DNA of 64,000 nucleotides from Psychrobacter sp. NZS113 (lineage in GTDB: Bacteria > Pseudomonadota > Gammaproteobacteria > Pseudomonadales > Moraxellaceae), in assembly GCF_015864825.1 (NCBI RefSeq), contig NZ_JADYWL010000006.1, forward strand, positions 221,765 to 285,764, written 5' to 3'. Each line of letters starts with the position of its first letter. Within the stretch, counting starts at the first letter, position 1. Positions 8,687 through 22,232 of the stretch are shown here, one piece after another. Made by a program: the position numbers and the translations under genes. The notes under the pieces were generated by a model, which saw only the letters and a program-made list of their open reading frames with translations, had not been told where the DNA came from and searched no databases.

Positions 8687-10885
8687 ATGAGCCAGTCTTC
8701 TAACGCCAATCGTATTCAAAAAGGCATCCTTGCCATCGACCAGCAATTGTATGACTTTATTGAAAACGAAGTGCTACCGAAAGTCGGTGTTGACTCAGAC
8801 AGTTATTGGTCAGGTTTCGAAAAAGTCATTAAAGAATTCACCCCGCGCAACAAGGCACTGCTTGAGACTCGTGACAAAATTCAGTCGCAGATAGATCAAT
8901 GGCATCTAGACAACCCTGCCAGAGACGGCGAAATCGATTACCCTACGTATAAGGCATTTTTACAAGAAATTGGGTATCTATTACCAGAAGGCGATGACTT
9001 TAAAGTTAGCACGCAAAACGTTGATGATGAGATTGCTCATATCGCAGGGCCACAGCTGGTTGTACCCGTGCGCAATGCTCGCTATGCACTGAACGCAACC
9101 AATGCACGTTGGGGTAGTTTGTACGATGCCTTATATGGTACCGATGTCATCAGTGATGACAATGGTCAAGAAGCAACAGGTGGCTATAACCCAACTCGCG
9201 GTGCTGCTGTCGTCGCTTATGCAAAAGCATTCTTAGATGAACATTTTGCGCTAGTATCAGGCTCATACAATGATGCGACAGGCTTTGCAGTGGTTGATGG
9301 CGCACTTGAAGTTGTTCAAGGTGATAGCAGCACTTCGCTAAAAGACACTGAAAAATTTGTCGGCTTTGTGGGTGATGCAGAGGCACCAACAGGTATTTTA
9401 TTAAAAAACAACAATCTGCATGCCGAAATCCAAATCGATGCTAGTCATCCAGTCGGTAAAGGTGATCCTGCAAATATTAAGGATGTCTTACTTGAGTCAG
9501 CAATCACAGCCATTCAAGATTGTGAAGATTCAGTCGCTGCGGTTGATGCGGAAGAAAAAGTTGAAGTCTATCGCAACTGGCTTGGTTTGATGAATGCTGA
9601 CTTACAAGAAACCTTTGAAAAAGGCGGCAAGACACGCACTCGTAAACAAAACCCAGACCGCGAATACACCACGCCAGATGGTGGCAAGCTTATCCTACCA
9701 GGACGTTCGTTACTACTCATTCGTAACGTCGGCCACTTGATGCAGAACCCAGCAATTTTAGTGGATTTGGGTAATGGTCAAGAACAAATCTTCGAGGGAT
9801 TGATGGATGGCTTGATTACGCCGCTATTGTCTTTAAATGACTTAAAAGGTAAAAACGCGCTATCGAACTCACGTAAAGGCTCAATGTATATCGTTAAGCC
9901 AAAAATGCATGGTCCTGAAGAAGTCAAAATGGCCAATGATTTGTTTAATGCTTCAGAAGACTTGCTAGGACTTGAGCGCAACAGCCTTAAAATCGGCATT
10001 ATGGATGAAGAACGTCGCATGACGGTCAACTTAAAAGAAGCCATTCGCCAAGCCAAAGAGCGTGTGATCTTTATCAATACTGGTTTCCTCGACCGTACAG
10101 GTGATGAGATGCATACCAGTATGAATGCAGGCCCGTTTGTACCAAAAGGCGAGATGAAATCACAAGCGTGGCAGCCAGCCTATGAGCAGTGGAATGTAGA
10201 TGTCGGCCTTGAGACAGGTCTACAGGGTGTTGCTCAGATTGGTAAAGGCATGTGGGCAAAGCCTGATGAGATGAAAGAGATGATGGACACCAAGGCGGCG
10301 CATCCTAAGTCAGGCGCCAGTACAGCATGGGTACCGTCGCCAACAGGTGCAACCTTGCACAGCATGCACTATCATCAAGTGAATGTGACAGATGTACAAG
10401 ACAGCTTGAAATCGCGTGAGCGTGCAAGCTTGGATGATATCTTGACCATTCCATTAGCGAAAGACACCAACTGGTCTAAAGAAGAAAAGCAGCAAGAATT
10501 AGAAAATAATGCACAGGGTATCTTAGGTTACGTCGTACGCTGGGTAAACCAAGGCGTTGGTTGCTCTAAAGTACCTGACATCGATGATGTCGGTCTCATG
10601 GAAGATCGTGCAACGCTGCGTATTTCAAGCCAGCATATCGCTAACTGGCTGCATCATAATGTGATCAGTGAGGAGCAAGTACTAGAGACTATGAAGCGTA
10701 TGGCAAAAGTCGTTGATGAGCAAAATGCTGATGACAGTGATTATCAGCCAATGGCTAGCGATTTTGAGAACTCTTATGCGTTCAAGGCAGCCTGTGATTT
10801 AGTGTTTAAAGGTCGTGAACAACCCAGCGGCTACACTGAACCATTGCTGCATCAGGCACGTCTTGACCTAAAAGCAAACTCTTAA
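8687..10885 (+). CDS. glcB: Malate synthase G
   Basis: A 732-residue malate synthase G, the glyoxylate-shunt enzyme that condenses glyoxylate with acetyl-CoA to malate. The size matches isoform G, not the ~530-residue isoform A. Recognisable blocks are [70 protein letters not shown], and the conserved [18 protein letters not shown]. The frame is open 21 codons further upstream, but the ATG at 8687 is preceded by AAGGATAA and gives the family's normal start, so I chose it. Its pathway partner aceA lies 23 kb away on the other strand. A hairpin follows the stop codon. Confidence 0.96.
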   Translation: MSQSSNANRIQKGILAIDQQLYDFIENEVLPKVGVDSDSYWSGFEKVIKEFTPRNKALLETRDKIQSQIDQWHLDNPARDGEIDYPTYKAFLQEIGYLLPEGDDFKVSTQNVDDEIAHIAGPQLVVPVRNARYALNATNARWGSLYDALYGTDVISDDNGQEATGGYNPTRGAAVVAYAKAFLDEHFALVSGSYNDATGFAVVDGALEVVQGDSSTSLKDTEKFVGFVGDAEAPTGILLKNNNLHAEIQIDASHPVGKGDPANIKDVLLESAITAIQDCEDSVAAVDAEEKVEVYRNWLGLMNADLQETFEKGGKTRTRKQNPDREYTTPDGGKLILPGRSLLLIRNVGHLMQNPAILVDLGNGQEQIFEGLMDGLITPLLSLNDLKGKNALSNSRKGSMYIVKPKMHGPEEVKMANDLFNASEDLLGLERNSLKIGIMDEERRMTVNLKEAIRQAKERVIFINTGFLDRTGDEMHTSMNAGPFVPKGEMKSQAWQPAYEQWNVDVGLETGLQGVAQIGKGMWAKPDEMKEMMDTKAAHPKSGASTAWVPSPTGATLHSMHYHQVNVTDVQDSLKSRERASLDDILTIPLAKDTNWSKEEKQQELENNAQGILGYVVRWVNQGVGCSKVPDIDDVGLMEDRATLRISSQHIANWLHHNVISEEQVLETMKRMAKVVDEQNADDSDYQPMASDFENSYAFKAACDLVFKGREQPSGYTEPLLHQARLDLKANS

Positions 10886-10906
10886 AGTAACACACTAAAT
10901 ATCGTG

Positions 10907-10962
10907 CAGAGCGTTCGACTACTGAATTAATTTTAAAATTTGATTCAGTAGTCGAGCTTTGC
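10907..10962 (+). terminator. Probable terminator of glcB
   Basis: A long inverted repeat follows glcB. The core stem pairs TCGACTACTGAAT (10914-10926) with its complement at 10943-10955. The T-run after the stem is poor, so termination may depend on the stem and AT-rich loop. Confidence 0.6.
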
Positions 10963-11136
10963 AATCAAGTTTTTAATATCAGCTTTGTAACTGGGCTTTA
11001 TAAATAAAATCGATAAATTAGCACCAAAGTTTGTCCAAAAATGCTAATTACTAATGAACAAATACTACTTGGTTTCTAGTGATGGTCATATATTCATTAT
11101 AATAAATTCATGTTCTTAGTAATTATTTTAATAAAT

Positions 11137-11175
11137 AAAAACTCTATCTGTTTGAACAGGTAGGGTTTTTATTAT
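11137..11175 (+). terminator. Orphan terminator-like hairpin upstream of the porin gene
   Basis: A 14-bp stem with GU pairs (aaaaactctatctg with caggtagggttttt) and a TTTGAA loop is followed by TTATT. It has no gene immediately before it, since glcB ended 250 bp earlier and already has its own hairpin. It may be a second glcB terminator or the end of a short RNA. Confidence 0.65.
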
Positions 11176-11534
11176 GAATAGCTATATGCTAGCTACAGAT
11201 ATGGTTTTGGCTAACCTCTTTGTTCTAGAAATAAAAAAATGTGTTGCAAATTATGTCAAAGTTGATATGCTTGTACTCGAAGTATGAGTTTGGTAACGGA
11301 TGTTACGCAACAGAGCGATAAAGACTAAAGTTTACATGTTAGTTACTTGTTAATCCCAACCATGTAATTCATTGTTTTTTTCATCTTACTGTAATAGAAC
11401 TTCGCCACACTTGTTTCTGACTAATCTCGGTAGCCAGTTACACATTATATCTTTGAGGATTTGTGACGATACCATTATGAGCACCAGCTAATAATAGCTA
11501 GCTTATTACTAAAATTGTAAAGTGGAGATACCCC
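11176..11534. other. Leader region of the porin gene
   Basis: A 359-bp stretch with no supported gene. It holds the promoter and 5' leader of the porin gene. A short inverted repeat GGTAACGGATGTTACG occurs near 11290-11310. GTGGAG just before the start codon is the porin ribosome binding site. No known regulatory site is recognised. Confidence 0.5.
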
Positions 11535-12587
11535 ATGAAAAAACTACTTTTAGCTACAGCAGTTGCTGCCCTATCTGTATCTGCAGCCAATGCCGCTCCT
11601 ACCGTTTATGGTAAAGCATTCCTAGCCGCTGACTATGAGAACGCTGAATTTGATGCCGCTGGTAACAACATGTATGATGAAGATACAGTGCAGATTAACT
11701 CTCATTCTTCACGTATCGGCCTTAAAGGTTCTGAGGCGATGACTGCTAATACTGATGTTATCTATCGTTTAGAGTATGGCACTAGTCTTGATGGGGATAA
11801 CGCTACCTTCACTAACCGTGATACATATCTTGGTCTAGTAAACAAGCAGTTTGGTGAATTCCGTGTTGGTAAAAACCAATCAAGCTTAGCTCGTATTGAC
11901 AACGTTGTAGTTAACCAAGGTTATTGGGATAACTTAGGCCAAACTGAAAATGAAAGTGAAGTTGTTAGTGCTCTAAACATGGCGGATAGTAACCGTATCA
12001 ATAGTTCAGTAATTTGGACTGCACCGAAATACAACAACCTACCTTTAGAGCTTTCTGCAATGTATAGCTCTGATGACCAAAATGGTAATGACGATGCAGG
12101 CTTCGGTGTAGCAATGTTGTTTGATCAAGGTACTGGCTTCACTGCTGGTATTGCTTATGATAAAGACCAAAACATTGATGGTGAAATCATCCGTGGTACC
12201 GCTACTGTTGACCTAGGTAAGTACATGGCAGCTCCAGTCACTCTAGGTGCGCTATACCAAGTAGGCGACTATGATGGTGGTGAGAAAGATGAAAAAGGTC
12301 TAGTTATTAGCGCTCAGATGGGTCTAAATAACTTTGCTCGTCCAGCAGCTGTATATGCACAGTACAACAAAACTGACAACTTAAATGGTTATAACAACGC
12401 TGATTCAGACCAAATCGTTGTTGGTGGTAAATACTTCTTTAAAGATAACATTATTGCTCATGCCTATGCTGGCGTAAACAATGCGGACAACGTGTCTTAC
12501 TCATATACAGATAGTTCTTTAGACTACACTGTAAGTGGCGATGCACGTGTAGTTGTAGTTGGTACTGGTCTAGAATACTTATTCTAG
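11535..12587 (+). CDS. Outer-membrane porin (general Gram-negative porin type)
   Basis: A 350-residue porin precursor. A classical signal peptide (MKKLLLATAVAALSVSAANA, residues 1-20) is followed by the mature start APTVYGKAFLAADYE, typical of trimeric 16-stranded porins. The protein is rich in alternating beta-strand segments and Gly/Asn/Asp loops, contains the SSRIGLKGSEA strand common in these porins, and ends in EYLF with the C-terminal Phe needed for assembly by BAM. It forms a diffusion channel in the outer membrane; the substrate is not readable. It is monocistronic, with a 359-bp leader and a UUCG-tetraloop terminator. Codon use looks optimised for high expression. Confidence 0.93.
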   Translation: MKKLLLATAVAALSVSAANAAPTVYGKAFLAADYENAEFDAAGNNMYDEDTVQINSHSSRIGLKGSEAMTANTDVIYRLEYGTSLDGDNATFTNRDTYLGLVNKQFGEFRVGKNQSSLARIDNVVVNQGYWDNLGQTENESEVVSALNMADSNRINSSVIWTAPKYNNLPLELSAMYSSDDQNGNDDAGFGVAMLFDQGTGFTAGIAYDKDQNIDGEIIRGTATVDLGKYMAAPVTLGALYQVGDYDGGEKDEKGLVISAQMGLNNFARPAAVYAQYNKTDNLNGYNNADSDQIVVGGKYFFKDNIIAHAYAGVNNADNVSYSYTDSSLDYTVSGDARVVVVGTGLEYLF

Positions 12588-12604
12588 AATGAACTAGCAT
12601 TTGA

Positions 12605-12640
12605 CTTAAAAAAACTCATCCTTCGGGGTGGGTTTTTTAT
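12605..12640 (+). terminator. Terminator of the porin gene
   Basis: The stem ACTCATCC / GGGTGGGT encloses a TTCG tetraloop, with flanking A and T runs extending the stem. It starts about 20 bp after the porin stop. Confidence 0.9.
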
Positions 12641-12661
12641 TGTGTTGTAATTAAATGATAG

Positions 12662-14413
<1,752 letters not shown>

Positions 14414-14456
14414 TTCAAATAAAGTAGTTATCAACGTATTGAATGTTTACATATAT

Positions 14457-14490
14457 AAAAAAGACTGATTTTCGAATCGGTCTTTTTTTG
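14457..14490 (+). terminator. Terminator of pyrG
   Basis: The hairpin AAGACTGATT-TTCG-AATCGGTCTT (GU pair included) is preceded by an A-run and followed by seven T. It lies 45 bp after the pyrG stop. Confidence 0.92.
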
Positions 14491-14500
14491 AGCCTATATT

Positions 14501-14529
14501 TTAGGATTAGGATTAGGATTAGGATTAGA
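14501..14529. repeat. TTAGGA hexanucleotide tandem repeat
   Basis: Four perfect and one partial copy of ttagga in tandem lie directly after the pyrG terminator. Such a simple repeat is prone to slippage. It is outside any gene. Confidence 0.95.
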
Positions 14530-14664
14530 GAGTATGGCTCTGGCTAATATGACGATTAATTATGGATAACATCAAATTCAACAAATATAATTAATCACGT
14601 TAAATGTGCTTAGTCTAACAAATGTGGTAGTTACGCTCATTTCCCTCACTATTCTGATTTTTAG

Positions 14665-15636
<972 letters not shown>

Positions 15637-15675
15637 TAGTACTAGCTAATAGGTCGAAGATAGGAGGGTAATGTA

Positions 15676-15930
15676 ATGGCGATTCAAACCGCTCAAGTAA
15701 GTATCGAAAATATCGATGACGCGGCAGGACTGAATAGCGTGATGACGGCATTGAAGAACATCACGGGCGTAACAGCTATCGATTTAGATACTACTCGCCA
15801 CGTTGCCACCGTGCGTTATGAAGATACCGATACGAGTATCCATGCTCTGACGGCGGCAATCAGTATGGTGGATTATGTTACTCAGCCGTTTCCTATCGAT
15901 GCACCACAAAACCCACATCATGATGATTAG
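15676..15930 (+). CDS. Small HMA-like protein lacking the metal-binding cysteines (84 aa)
   Basis: An 84-residue protein with a good GGAGGG site before ATG 15676. Its pattern VSIENIDDAAGLNSVMTALKN...VTAIDLD...HVATVRYED...IHALTAAISMVDY follows the beta-alpha-beta-beta-alpha-beta layout of heavy-metal-associated (HMA) domains such as CopZ. The position of the CxxC metal loop is occupied by residues without cysteine, and the protein contains no Cys at all. A His/Asp-rich tail (NPHHDD) follows. It lies 39 bp after kdsA and 119 bp before a genuine CopZ-like gene. It may be a degenerate paralogue or an HMA-fold partner that does not bind copper through thiolates. The HMA relation is inferred from the pattern and context, not from a search. 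Confidence 0.65.
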   Translation: MAIQTAQVSIENIDDAAGLNSVMTALKNITGVTAIDLDTTRHVATVRYEDTDTSIHALTAAISMVDYVTQPFPIDAPQNPHHDD

Positions 15931-15952
15931 TCTTTGATAGCAGGTGTTATTC

Positions 15953-15984
15953 CTCGAATGATCCTCAGCTCGAATGATCCTCAG
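15953..15984. repeat. Perfect 16-bp tandem repeat upstream of the copper chaperone gene
   Basis: CTCGAATGATCCTCAG occurs twice back to back (15953-15968 and 15969-15984). It lies 66 bp before the chaperone start codon, just upstream of AT-rich sequence containing TATTAT. It could be a duplicated operator or a replication-slippage product. Confidence 0.9.
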
Positions 15985-16049
15985 ATAGTATCTGCGTATC
16001 ATTTATTTAAAATAGTATTATATTAATAAATAAAAATAAGGAGTCTCAT

Positions 16050-16274
16050 ATGACAGACCAAACTCGTGTTATCAAAATCGACGGCATGACTTGCGGTGGC
16101 TGCGTAGCCAGTATATATAACGCAACCGCTGATATCGATGGCCTAGATGATATCAGTATCGAGCTGATAGACAATCAAGCAACCGTTACTTTTGACGATA
16201 GTAAAACAAATATAGAAGCCATTGTTTCAGCGATTGATGATGCTGGCTTTGATGCGACTGTCGCTAACTCATAA
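16050..16274 (+). CDS. CopZ-like copper chaperone (HMA domain protein)
   Basis: A 74-residue single-domain HMA protein. The metal loop GMTCGGC lies at about residues 12-18, so two cysteines can bind Cu(I). The rest follows the ferredoxin-like pattern, ending IVSAIDDAGFDA. Such proteins shuttle copper in the cytoplasm and hand it to a CopA-type ATPase, which is encoded 200 bp downstream. AAGGAGT precedes ATG 16050 and AT-rich -10-like sequence lies just before it. A terminator separates it from the ATPase gene, so the ATPase probably has its own promoter or receives read-through only. Confidence 0.92.
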   Translation: MTDQTRVIKIDGMTCGGCVASIYNATADIDGLDDISIELIDNQATVTFDDSKTNIEAIVSAIDDAGFDATVANS

Positions 16275-16291
16275 GTACCGTCTTTCATTTG

Positions 16292-16321
16292 AAAAAACCA
16301 GCTATTATGGCTGGTTTTTTA
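16292..16321 (+). terminator. Terminator after the copper chaperone gene
   Basis: The inverted repeat AAAAAACCAGC / GCTGGTTTTTT has a 7-nt loop and directly follows the chaperone gene. Confidence 0.9.
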
Positions 16322-16475
16322 ATGGTTGAAGAGTAGTGATATTAAGTCGCTTTCTAGATGACTATAAATGAATTGATTTGAATAGATAGTAATCCTGAGT
16401 GTTTTTTAATTTAGACTCATCCATCCACTGATATTTTTATGGCTCATCCAATTTTACAAACGCTATAACGAATAA

Positions 16476-18857
16476 ATGCCATACCGAGTTTTCTTTATGA
16501 ATGATATTACCCGCACCACTAATGACAAATCCTACGATGTTGAAACTGATATTCAATCAAATACATCACTTACGCCGCAGCGTGCGCATCTACAACTGGC
16601 GATTAATGGTATGACGTGTCAGGCTTGTGCCTCACGAATCGAAAAGGTACTTAACAAAAAGCCATCGGTATACGATGTGAGTGTGAATTTTGCAGGTGAG
16701 ACTGCCAATGTCGATTATGATCCGACTCAGACCACACCTGAGCAGGTCACAGAATGGGTGAACAAGACAGGTTTTGTGGCTAATCTACAAGTAGGTGAGA
16801 GCTTATTTGAAAAAACGGACAAGGATACAGCAACTGAATATCCTTGGCGCTTGATTGGGCTATGGGTTTGCTTAATCCCATTTTTAGTCGGTATGGCAGG
16901 CATGCTGACGGGTTTTGGTATGGCGTGGATGCCACCGGTTTGGATACAGTTCCTCATAGCGACGATTGTGCAATTTGGACTAGCACTGCCATTTTATAAG
17001 AGTGCGTGGGCATCGATTAGAGGTGGTCTTGCCAATATGGACGTATTGGTCGTTATCGGTACGGTCACCATTTGGGCATATTCAACTTATCTTTGGCTGA
17101 CACATGGCGATGGCACTCTAAATAGCTTGCTGCAAGATGCCCACATGGGTGGTTATGGTGCAGGTAATAGCCCAGCCGTGTATTTTGAAGCAGGAGTGAT
17201 GGTTATTGCTTTTGTTCGTACGGGTAAGTATTTAGAAGAGCGTACCAAAAAGCACAGCTTAAATAGTATTGATTTATTATTATCACTGACACCTGATCAA
17301 GTTGAGCAGCAGCAGTCAAATGGTGATTTTCATAATGTTGCACTCCAAGACGTGCAGGTTGGTGATATTTTGCGCGCTAAGCAAGGTAGCAGAGTAGCCA
17401 CCGATGGCATGGTTATAAGTGGTAGTGGCTGGTGTATTGAGAGTCATTTAACTGGCGAGTCAGTACCGCTCAAAAAAGAAGAGGGCGATGGTCTATTGGC
17501 AGGTGCCCTAGTCGAAAATGGCAGTTTGCTCTACCGTGTCAGTGCTAAAGGTAGCGATACCAAGCTAGGTGATATGGTGCAAGCACTCAGCGATGCGCAA
17601 GGCTCAAAAGCCAATTTAGCGCGTCTGGCTGATAGAGTGACAGCTATTTTTGTTCCCATTGTGGTTACGATTGCATTGGTTACCTTTGGGGTCACGTGGT
17701 GGCTAACAGGTATGGTGGATACTGCCTTAATGCACGCCGTATCGGTATTGGTTATTGCCTGCCCTTGCGCGCTTGGCTTGGCCACACCCGCTGCGATTAT
17801 GGCAGGTATGGGCGTTGCTGCTCGTCATGGCGTTTGGTTCAAGGATGCACAAAGCCTTGAAGCAGCAGGCGACATCGATACCGTTGTTTTGGACAAGACG
17901 GGTACATTGACTATTGGCAAACCCACTATCGTTGACCATGTCATGGTTGATAAATCACTGGCGGTCGATGATGTTTTGCAGATTGCCGCAAGCGTTGAGG
18001 CACATGCTAGCCATCCGCTTGCCACAGCGTTGATCAACACGGCCAAAGACCGTCAACTGCCTTTATTTAATGTGACCGATATCAGCGTGATAAAAGGCGC
18101 AGGTATACAAGCAAACATTGACGGCCTTGGGCTTATTAAGGTTGGTACGGCAGAGTTTGCTAACTTGACGCTGCCAAAGTTTATGCCAAAAGCATGGCAA
18201 GTGGCCAGTACGGTTGCAGTTAGTATTAACGATGAACCTCTAGGCGCTTTTGCCTTAGCGGATGACCTAAAAGCGGACACGCCACAAGCTATCACTGCAC
18301 TACAGGCTGCGGGCATTAACGTGATTTTGATGAGTGGTGACAAGCAGTCTGTAGTCGATTATGTCGCAGGTAAGCTGGGTATCAAGGCTGCTTATGGCAA
18401 GATGAGCCCGAGAGATAAGGCGAGCCAAATTGCTAAATTGCAAACGGTGGGTCATAAAGTTGCCATGGCAGGTGATGGTGTCAATGATGCACCAGCGATG
18501 GCAACGGCCGATGCCAGTTTTGCCATGTTTGAGGGGACAGATGTTGCCCAGCACAGTGCTGCTGCGCGATTGATGGGTGAGTCATTAATGCATATCGATG
18601 CGGCACAAAAAATCGCCCAAGCAACACTGCGTAATATTAAGCAAAATCTATTTTTTGCCTTCATTTATAATTGCATTGGCATTCCACTCGCTGCTTTTGG
18701 GTTTTTAAATCCTATGATTGCAGCGGCAGCTATGGCGCTTAGTTCTATCTCAGTATTAATGAATGCACTGCGATTAACACGATTTAAGACAGAGGTCGAG
18801 CTAGATAATACAGTCTCTGACACTAATATTGACACAGAGCGTTTGTCTAACGTATAG
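16476..18857 (+). CDS. copA: Copper-exporting P1B-type ATPase (CopA)
   Basis: A 793-residue heavy-metal P-type ATPase in the inner membrane. One N-terminal HMA domain carries GMTCQAC (about residues 46-52). Then come paired membrane helices, the actuator motif TGES (about 326), the transmembrane metal site CPC in VIACPCALGLATP (about 429-431), the phosphorylation motif DKTGT (about 473), and the hinge GDGVNDAP (about 666). CPC in the sixth helix indicates Cu(I)/Ag(I) export. The start is uncertain: ATG 16476 and ATG 16497 are both possible and neither has a clear ribosome binding site; the shorter form loses seven residues. It follows a copper chaperone and a Cys-less HMA-like protein. No CueR gene is seen nearby. 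Confidence 0.95.
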   Translation: MPYRVFFMNDITRTTNDKSYDVETDIQSNTSLTPQRAHLQLAINGMTCQACASRIEKVLNKKPSVYDVSVNFAGETANVDYDPTQTTPEQVTEWVNKTGFVANLQVGESLFEKTDKDTATEYPWRLIGLWVCLIPFLVGMAGMLTGFGMAWMPPVWIQFLIATIVQFGLALPFYKSAWASIRGGLANMDVLVVIGTVTIWAYSTYLWLTHGDGTLNSLLQDAHMGGYGAGNSPAVYFEAGVMVIAFVRTGKYLEERTKKHSLNSIDLLLSLTPDQVEQQQSNGDFHNVALQDVQVGDILRAKQGSRVATDGMVISGSGWCIESHLTGESVPLKKEEGDGLLAGALVENGSLLYRVSAKGSDTKLGDMVQALSDAQGSKANLARLADRVTAIFVPIVVTIALVTFGVTWWLTGMVDTALMHAVSVLVIACPCALGLATPAAIMAGMGVAARHGVWFKDAQSLEAAGDIDTVVLDKTGTLTIGKPTIVDHVMVDKSLAVDDVLQIAASVEAHASHPLATALINTAKDRQLPLFNVTDISVIKGAGIQANIDGLGLIKVGTAEFANLTLPKFMPKAWQVASTVAVSINDEPLGAFALADDLKADTPQAITALQAAGINVILMSGDKQSVVDYVAGKLGIKAAYGKMSPRDKASQIAKLQTVGHKVAMAGDGVNDAPAMATADASFAMFEGTDVAQHSAAARLMGESLMHIDAAQKIAQATLRNIKQNLFFAFIYNCIGIPLAAFGFLNPMIAAAAMALSSISVLMNALRLTRFKTEVELDNTVSDTNIDTERLSNV

Positions 18858-20495
<1,638 letters not shown>

Positions 20496-20620
20496 TAAGT
20501 CCAAGTTAATCAGGACTTAATGCTAAAGTTGGGCAGTATGTAATCATTATTGTGTTTATATATTGCCTAGTTGCTTTAGCTGATTCTTACTATATTTATG
20601 TCGTTTGGCGTTATCCCCTT

Positions 20621-20929
20621 ATGAAATATTTTAGCCAATTTATGTTACTCGCGTTAGCCGTTGCTGTCCTGTTAGGGCTGCAATATCAGTATTGGCTAGG
20701 CGAAAATGGTCGTTTCGAGCACAACGAACTGATGACTCAGACAGAAGAGCAACAGCGCTTGAATGAGAGCCAAGTAGCAGCAAATAATTTATTACGTACC
20801 GACGTATATGATTTAAAAAATGGTCTTGAAGCAGTAGAAGAGCATGCTCGTTTAGATTTGGGTCTGATTAAACCAAACGAGACATTCGTGCAAGTATCTA
20901 CGGCACCTACTACACACAGCAGTCAGTAA
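20621..20929 (+). CDS. ftsB: Cell division protein FtsB (septum formation initiator)
   Basis: A 102-residue bitopic membrane protein of the divisome, where FtsB forms a complex with FtsL and FtsQ. The frame is open upstream to 20552, but the ATG at 20621 gives the expected short cytoplasmic N-terminus. It is followed by a membrane helix (about residues 5-23), a Gln/Glu-rich coiled coil (residues 27-65), and the family's LKNGLEAVEEHARLDLGLIKPNETF segment. Its position between eno and ispD is the classical ftsB location and supports the call strongly. The last 15 residues are a variable polar tail. Confidence 0.93.
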   Translation: MKYFSQFMLLALAVAVLLGLQYQYWLGENGRFEHNELMTQTEEQQRLNESQVAANNLLRTDVYDLKNGLEAVEEHARLDLGLIKPNETFVQVSTAPTTHSSQ

Positions 20930-21080
20930 TCATTCTTAATTTTCGAAAAAATACTATCTATTAGTATCTAGAATAGATATTCGGTCCACCTCAATCTCTT
21001 TACCTCTCTTAGCACTTACTTTTCCTTAGCCATATTGTCATGGATCTTAACCATGAGAGCTGTTTGATGAGTACTATCTT

Positions 21081-21839
21081 ATGAATACCACACCTCGTAT
21101 ACATGCCATGATCGTCGCTGCTGGTCGCGGTAGTCGTTTTGGTGCGTCTGTTGCCAAGCAATACACTCTGTTGCAGGGACATACATTGCTACAGCATAGC
21201 GTGGCAAGGCTTGCTTGTAGTGATTATATTGATAAGTGCTTGTTGGTCATTGCAGCACATGACACCACTGCTCAAACACTCGATTTTGCATTTTCTATAG
21301 ATTATGCTATTGGCGGCGCTGAGCGTTGGCAGTCAGTACAGGCAGGTGTAGAGGCAATCAGTCATTCAGGGGCTGAAGATTCAGACTTAGTGTTGATTCA
21401 TGATGCCGCGCGGCCTGCTGTACCCAGTAATGATATCGATCAAGTGATCGAAGCGGCGATGACAGAACCTTATGGTGCTATCCTAGCAACACCTGTGGCT
21501 GATACGCTAAAAGAGTCAAATGTCTATTCTACAGCTCAATCTGAGATTACGAATGAGACTATTATTAGTAACTATAACCACGCACATTCTTATGCTAAAC
21601 GCACTATCGACCGCAGTAACATGTGGCAAGCGCAAACCCCACAAGTATTTCGACTTGGTGAATTGAAGAGGGTATTGGCTTATGTTCTTACCCATAACCT
21701 TTCTATTACTGATGAAGCCAGTGCGTTTGAGTACTTGGATCTCCCCATTCGTCTAGTGACTGGCAGTCGCCAAAACATAAAGCTCACTTATCCCGACGAT
21801 GCCATCTTGCTTGCAGCGATTCTGACTGCCCAATTATGA
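21081..21839 (+). CDS. ispD: 2-C-methyl-D-erythritol 4-phosphate cytidylyltransferase
   Basis: A 252-residue enzyme of the MEP isoprenoid pathway that transfers CMP from CTP to methylerythritol phosphate. The nucleotide-binding loop AAGRGSRFG lies at residues 13-21, followed by KQYTLL; IHDAARPAVP and QTPQVFRLGEL are the other family signatures. An insertion-like polar stretch (about residues 148-172, ESNVYSTAQSEITNETI and onward) sits where the substrate loop TLKE is normally followed directly by TVDR; here TIDRSNMW comes later. The protein is therefore slightly longer than the ~236-residue E. coli enzyme. No ispF overlaps its end, unlike in many relatives. Confidence 0.95.
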   Translation: MNTTPRIHAMIVAAGRGSRFGASVAKQYTLLQGHTLLQHSVARLACSDYIDKCLLVIAAHDTTAQTLDFAFSIDYAIGGAERWQSVQAGVEAISHSGAEDSDLVLIHDAARPAVPSNDIDQVIEAAMTEPYGAILATPVADTLKESNVYSTAQSEITNETIISNYNHAHSYAKRTIDRSNMWQAQTPQVFRLGELKRVLAYVLTHNLSITDEASAFEYLDLPIRLVTGSRQNIKLTYPDDAILLAAILTAQL

Positions 21840-22232
21840 TCATTCTAAAATATTTCCCATAGTCCTTTCTTCTATATTTGTGATTATTCGTATCGTATCG
21901 AATACGTCTATTAATATAGAGATGTAGAGAGATAGGTATGCTTATATCTCGCATATCTCAGCTAACCTCTATTAAAAAATAAAAACATAGGCTACCTCAC
22001 TCATTTTAAGTCTTTCTCTATTATGAAAAATAAACAGTATTATTAAACATATATTGCTTTGATGACCAAACTAGCCTATGATGTAACCAACTTAATACAA
22101 TTAATATAAACATTTATAAAATCAATAATATACCAGACCAATTTGATGCTTCTAAAAGTCTTGTCTCTATGTTTTTTCTAAAGTTAGTATGGTTGTTTTA
22201 GCTCCATTTATCTAAAAATAGGGAGAATCGAA
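21840..22232. other. AT-rich intergenic region before the BLUF gene
   Basis: A 393-bp AT-rich region without a supported gene. A short inverted repeat (ATTCG-TATCGTA-TCGAAT) lies near 21886-21903. The end carries AGGGAGAA, which serves the TTG start of the BLUF gene. The BLUF promoter presumably lies here, but I cannot place it. Confidence 0.5.

Noticed and set aside
14501..14529. TTAGGA repeats as telomere or replication end
   Set aside because: The window is contiguous on both sides with normal genes; a simple repeat is enough to explain it.
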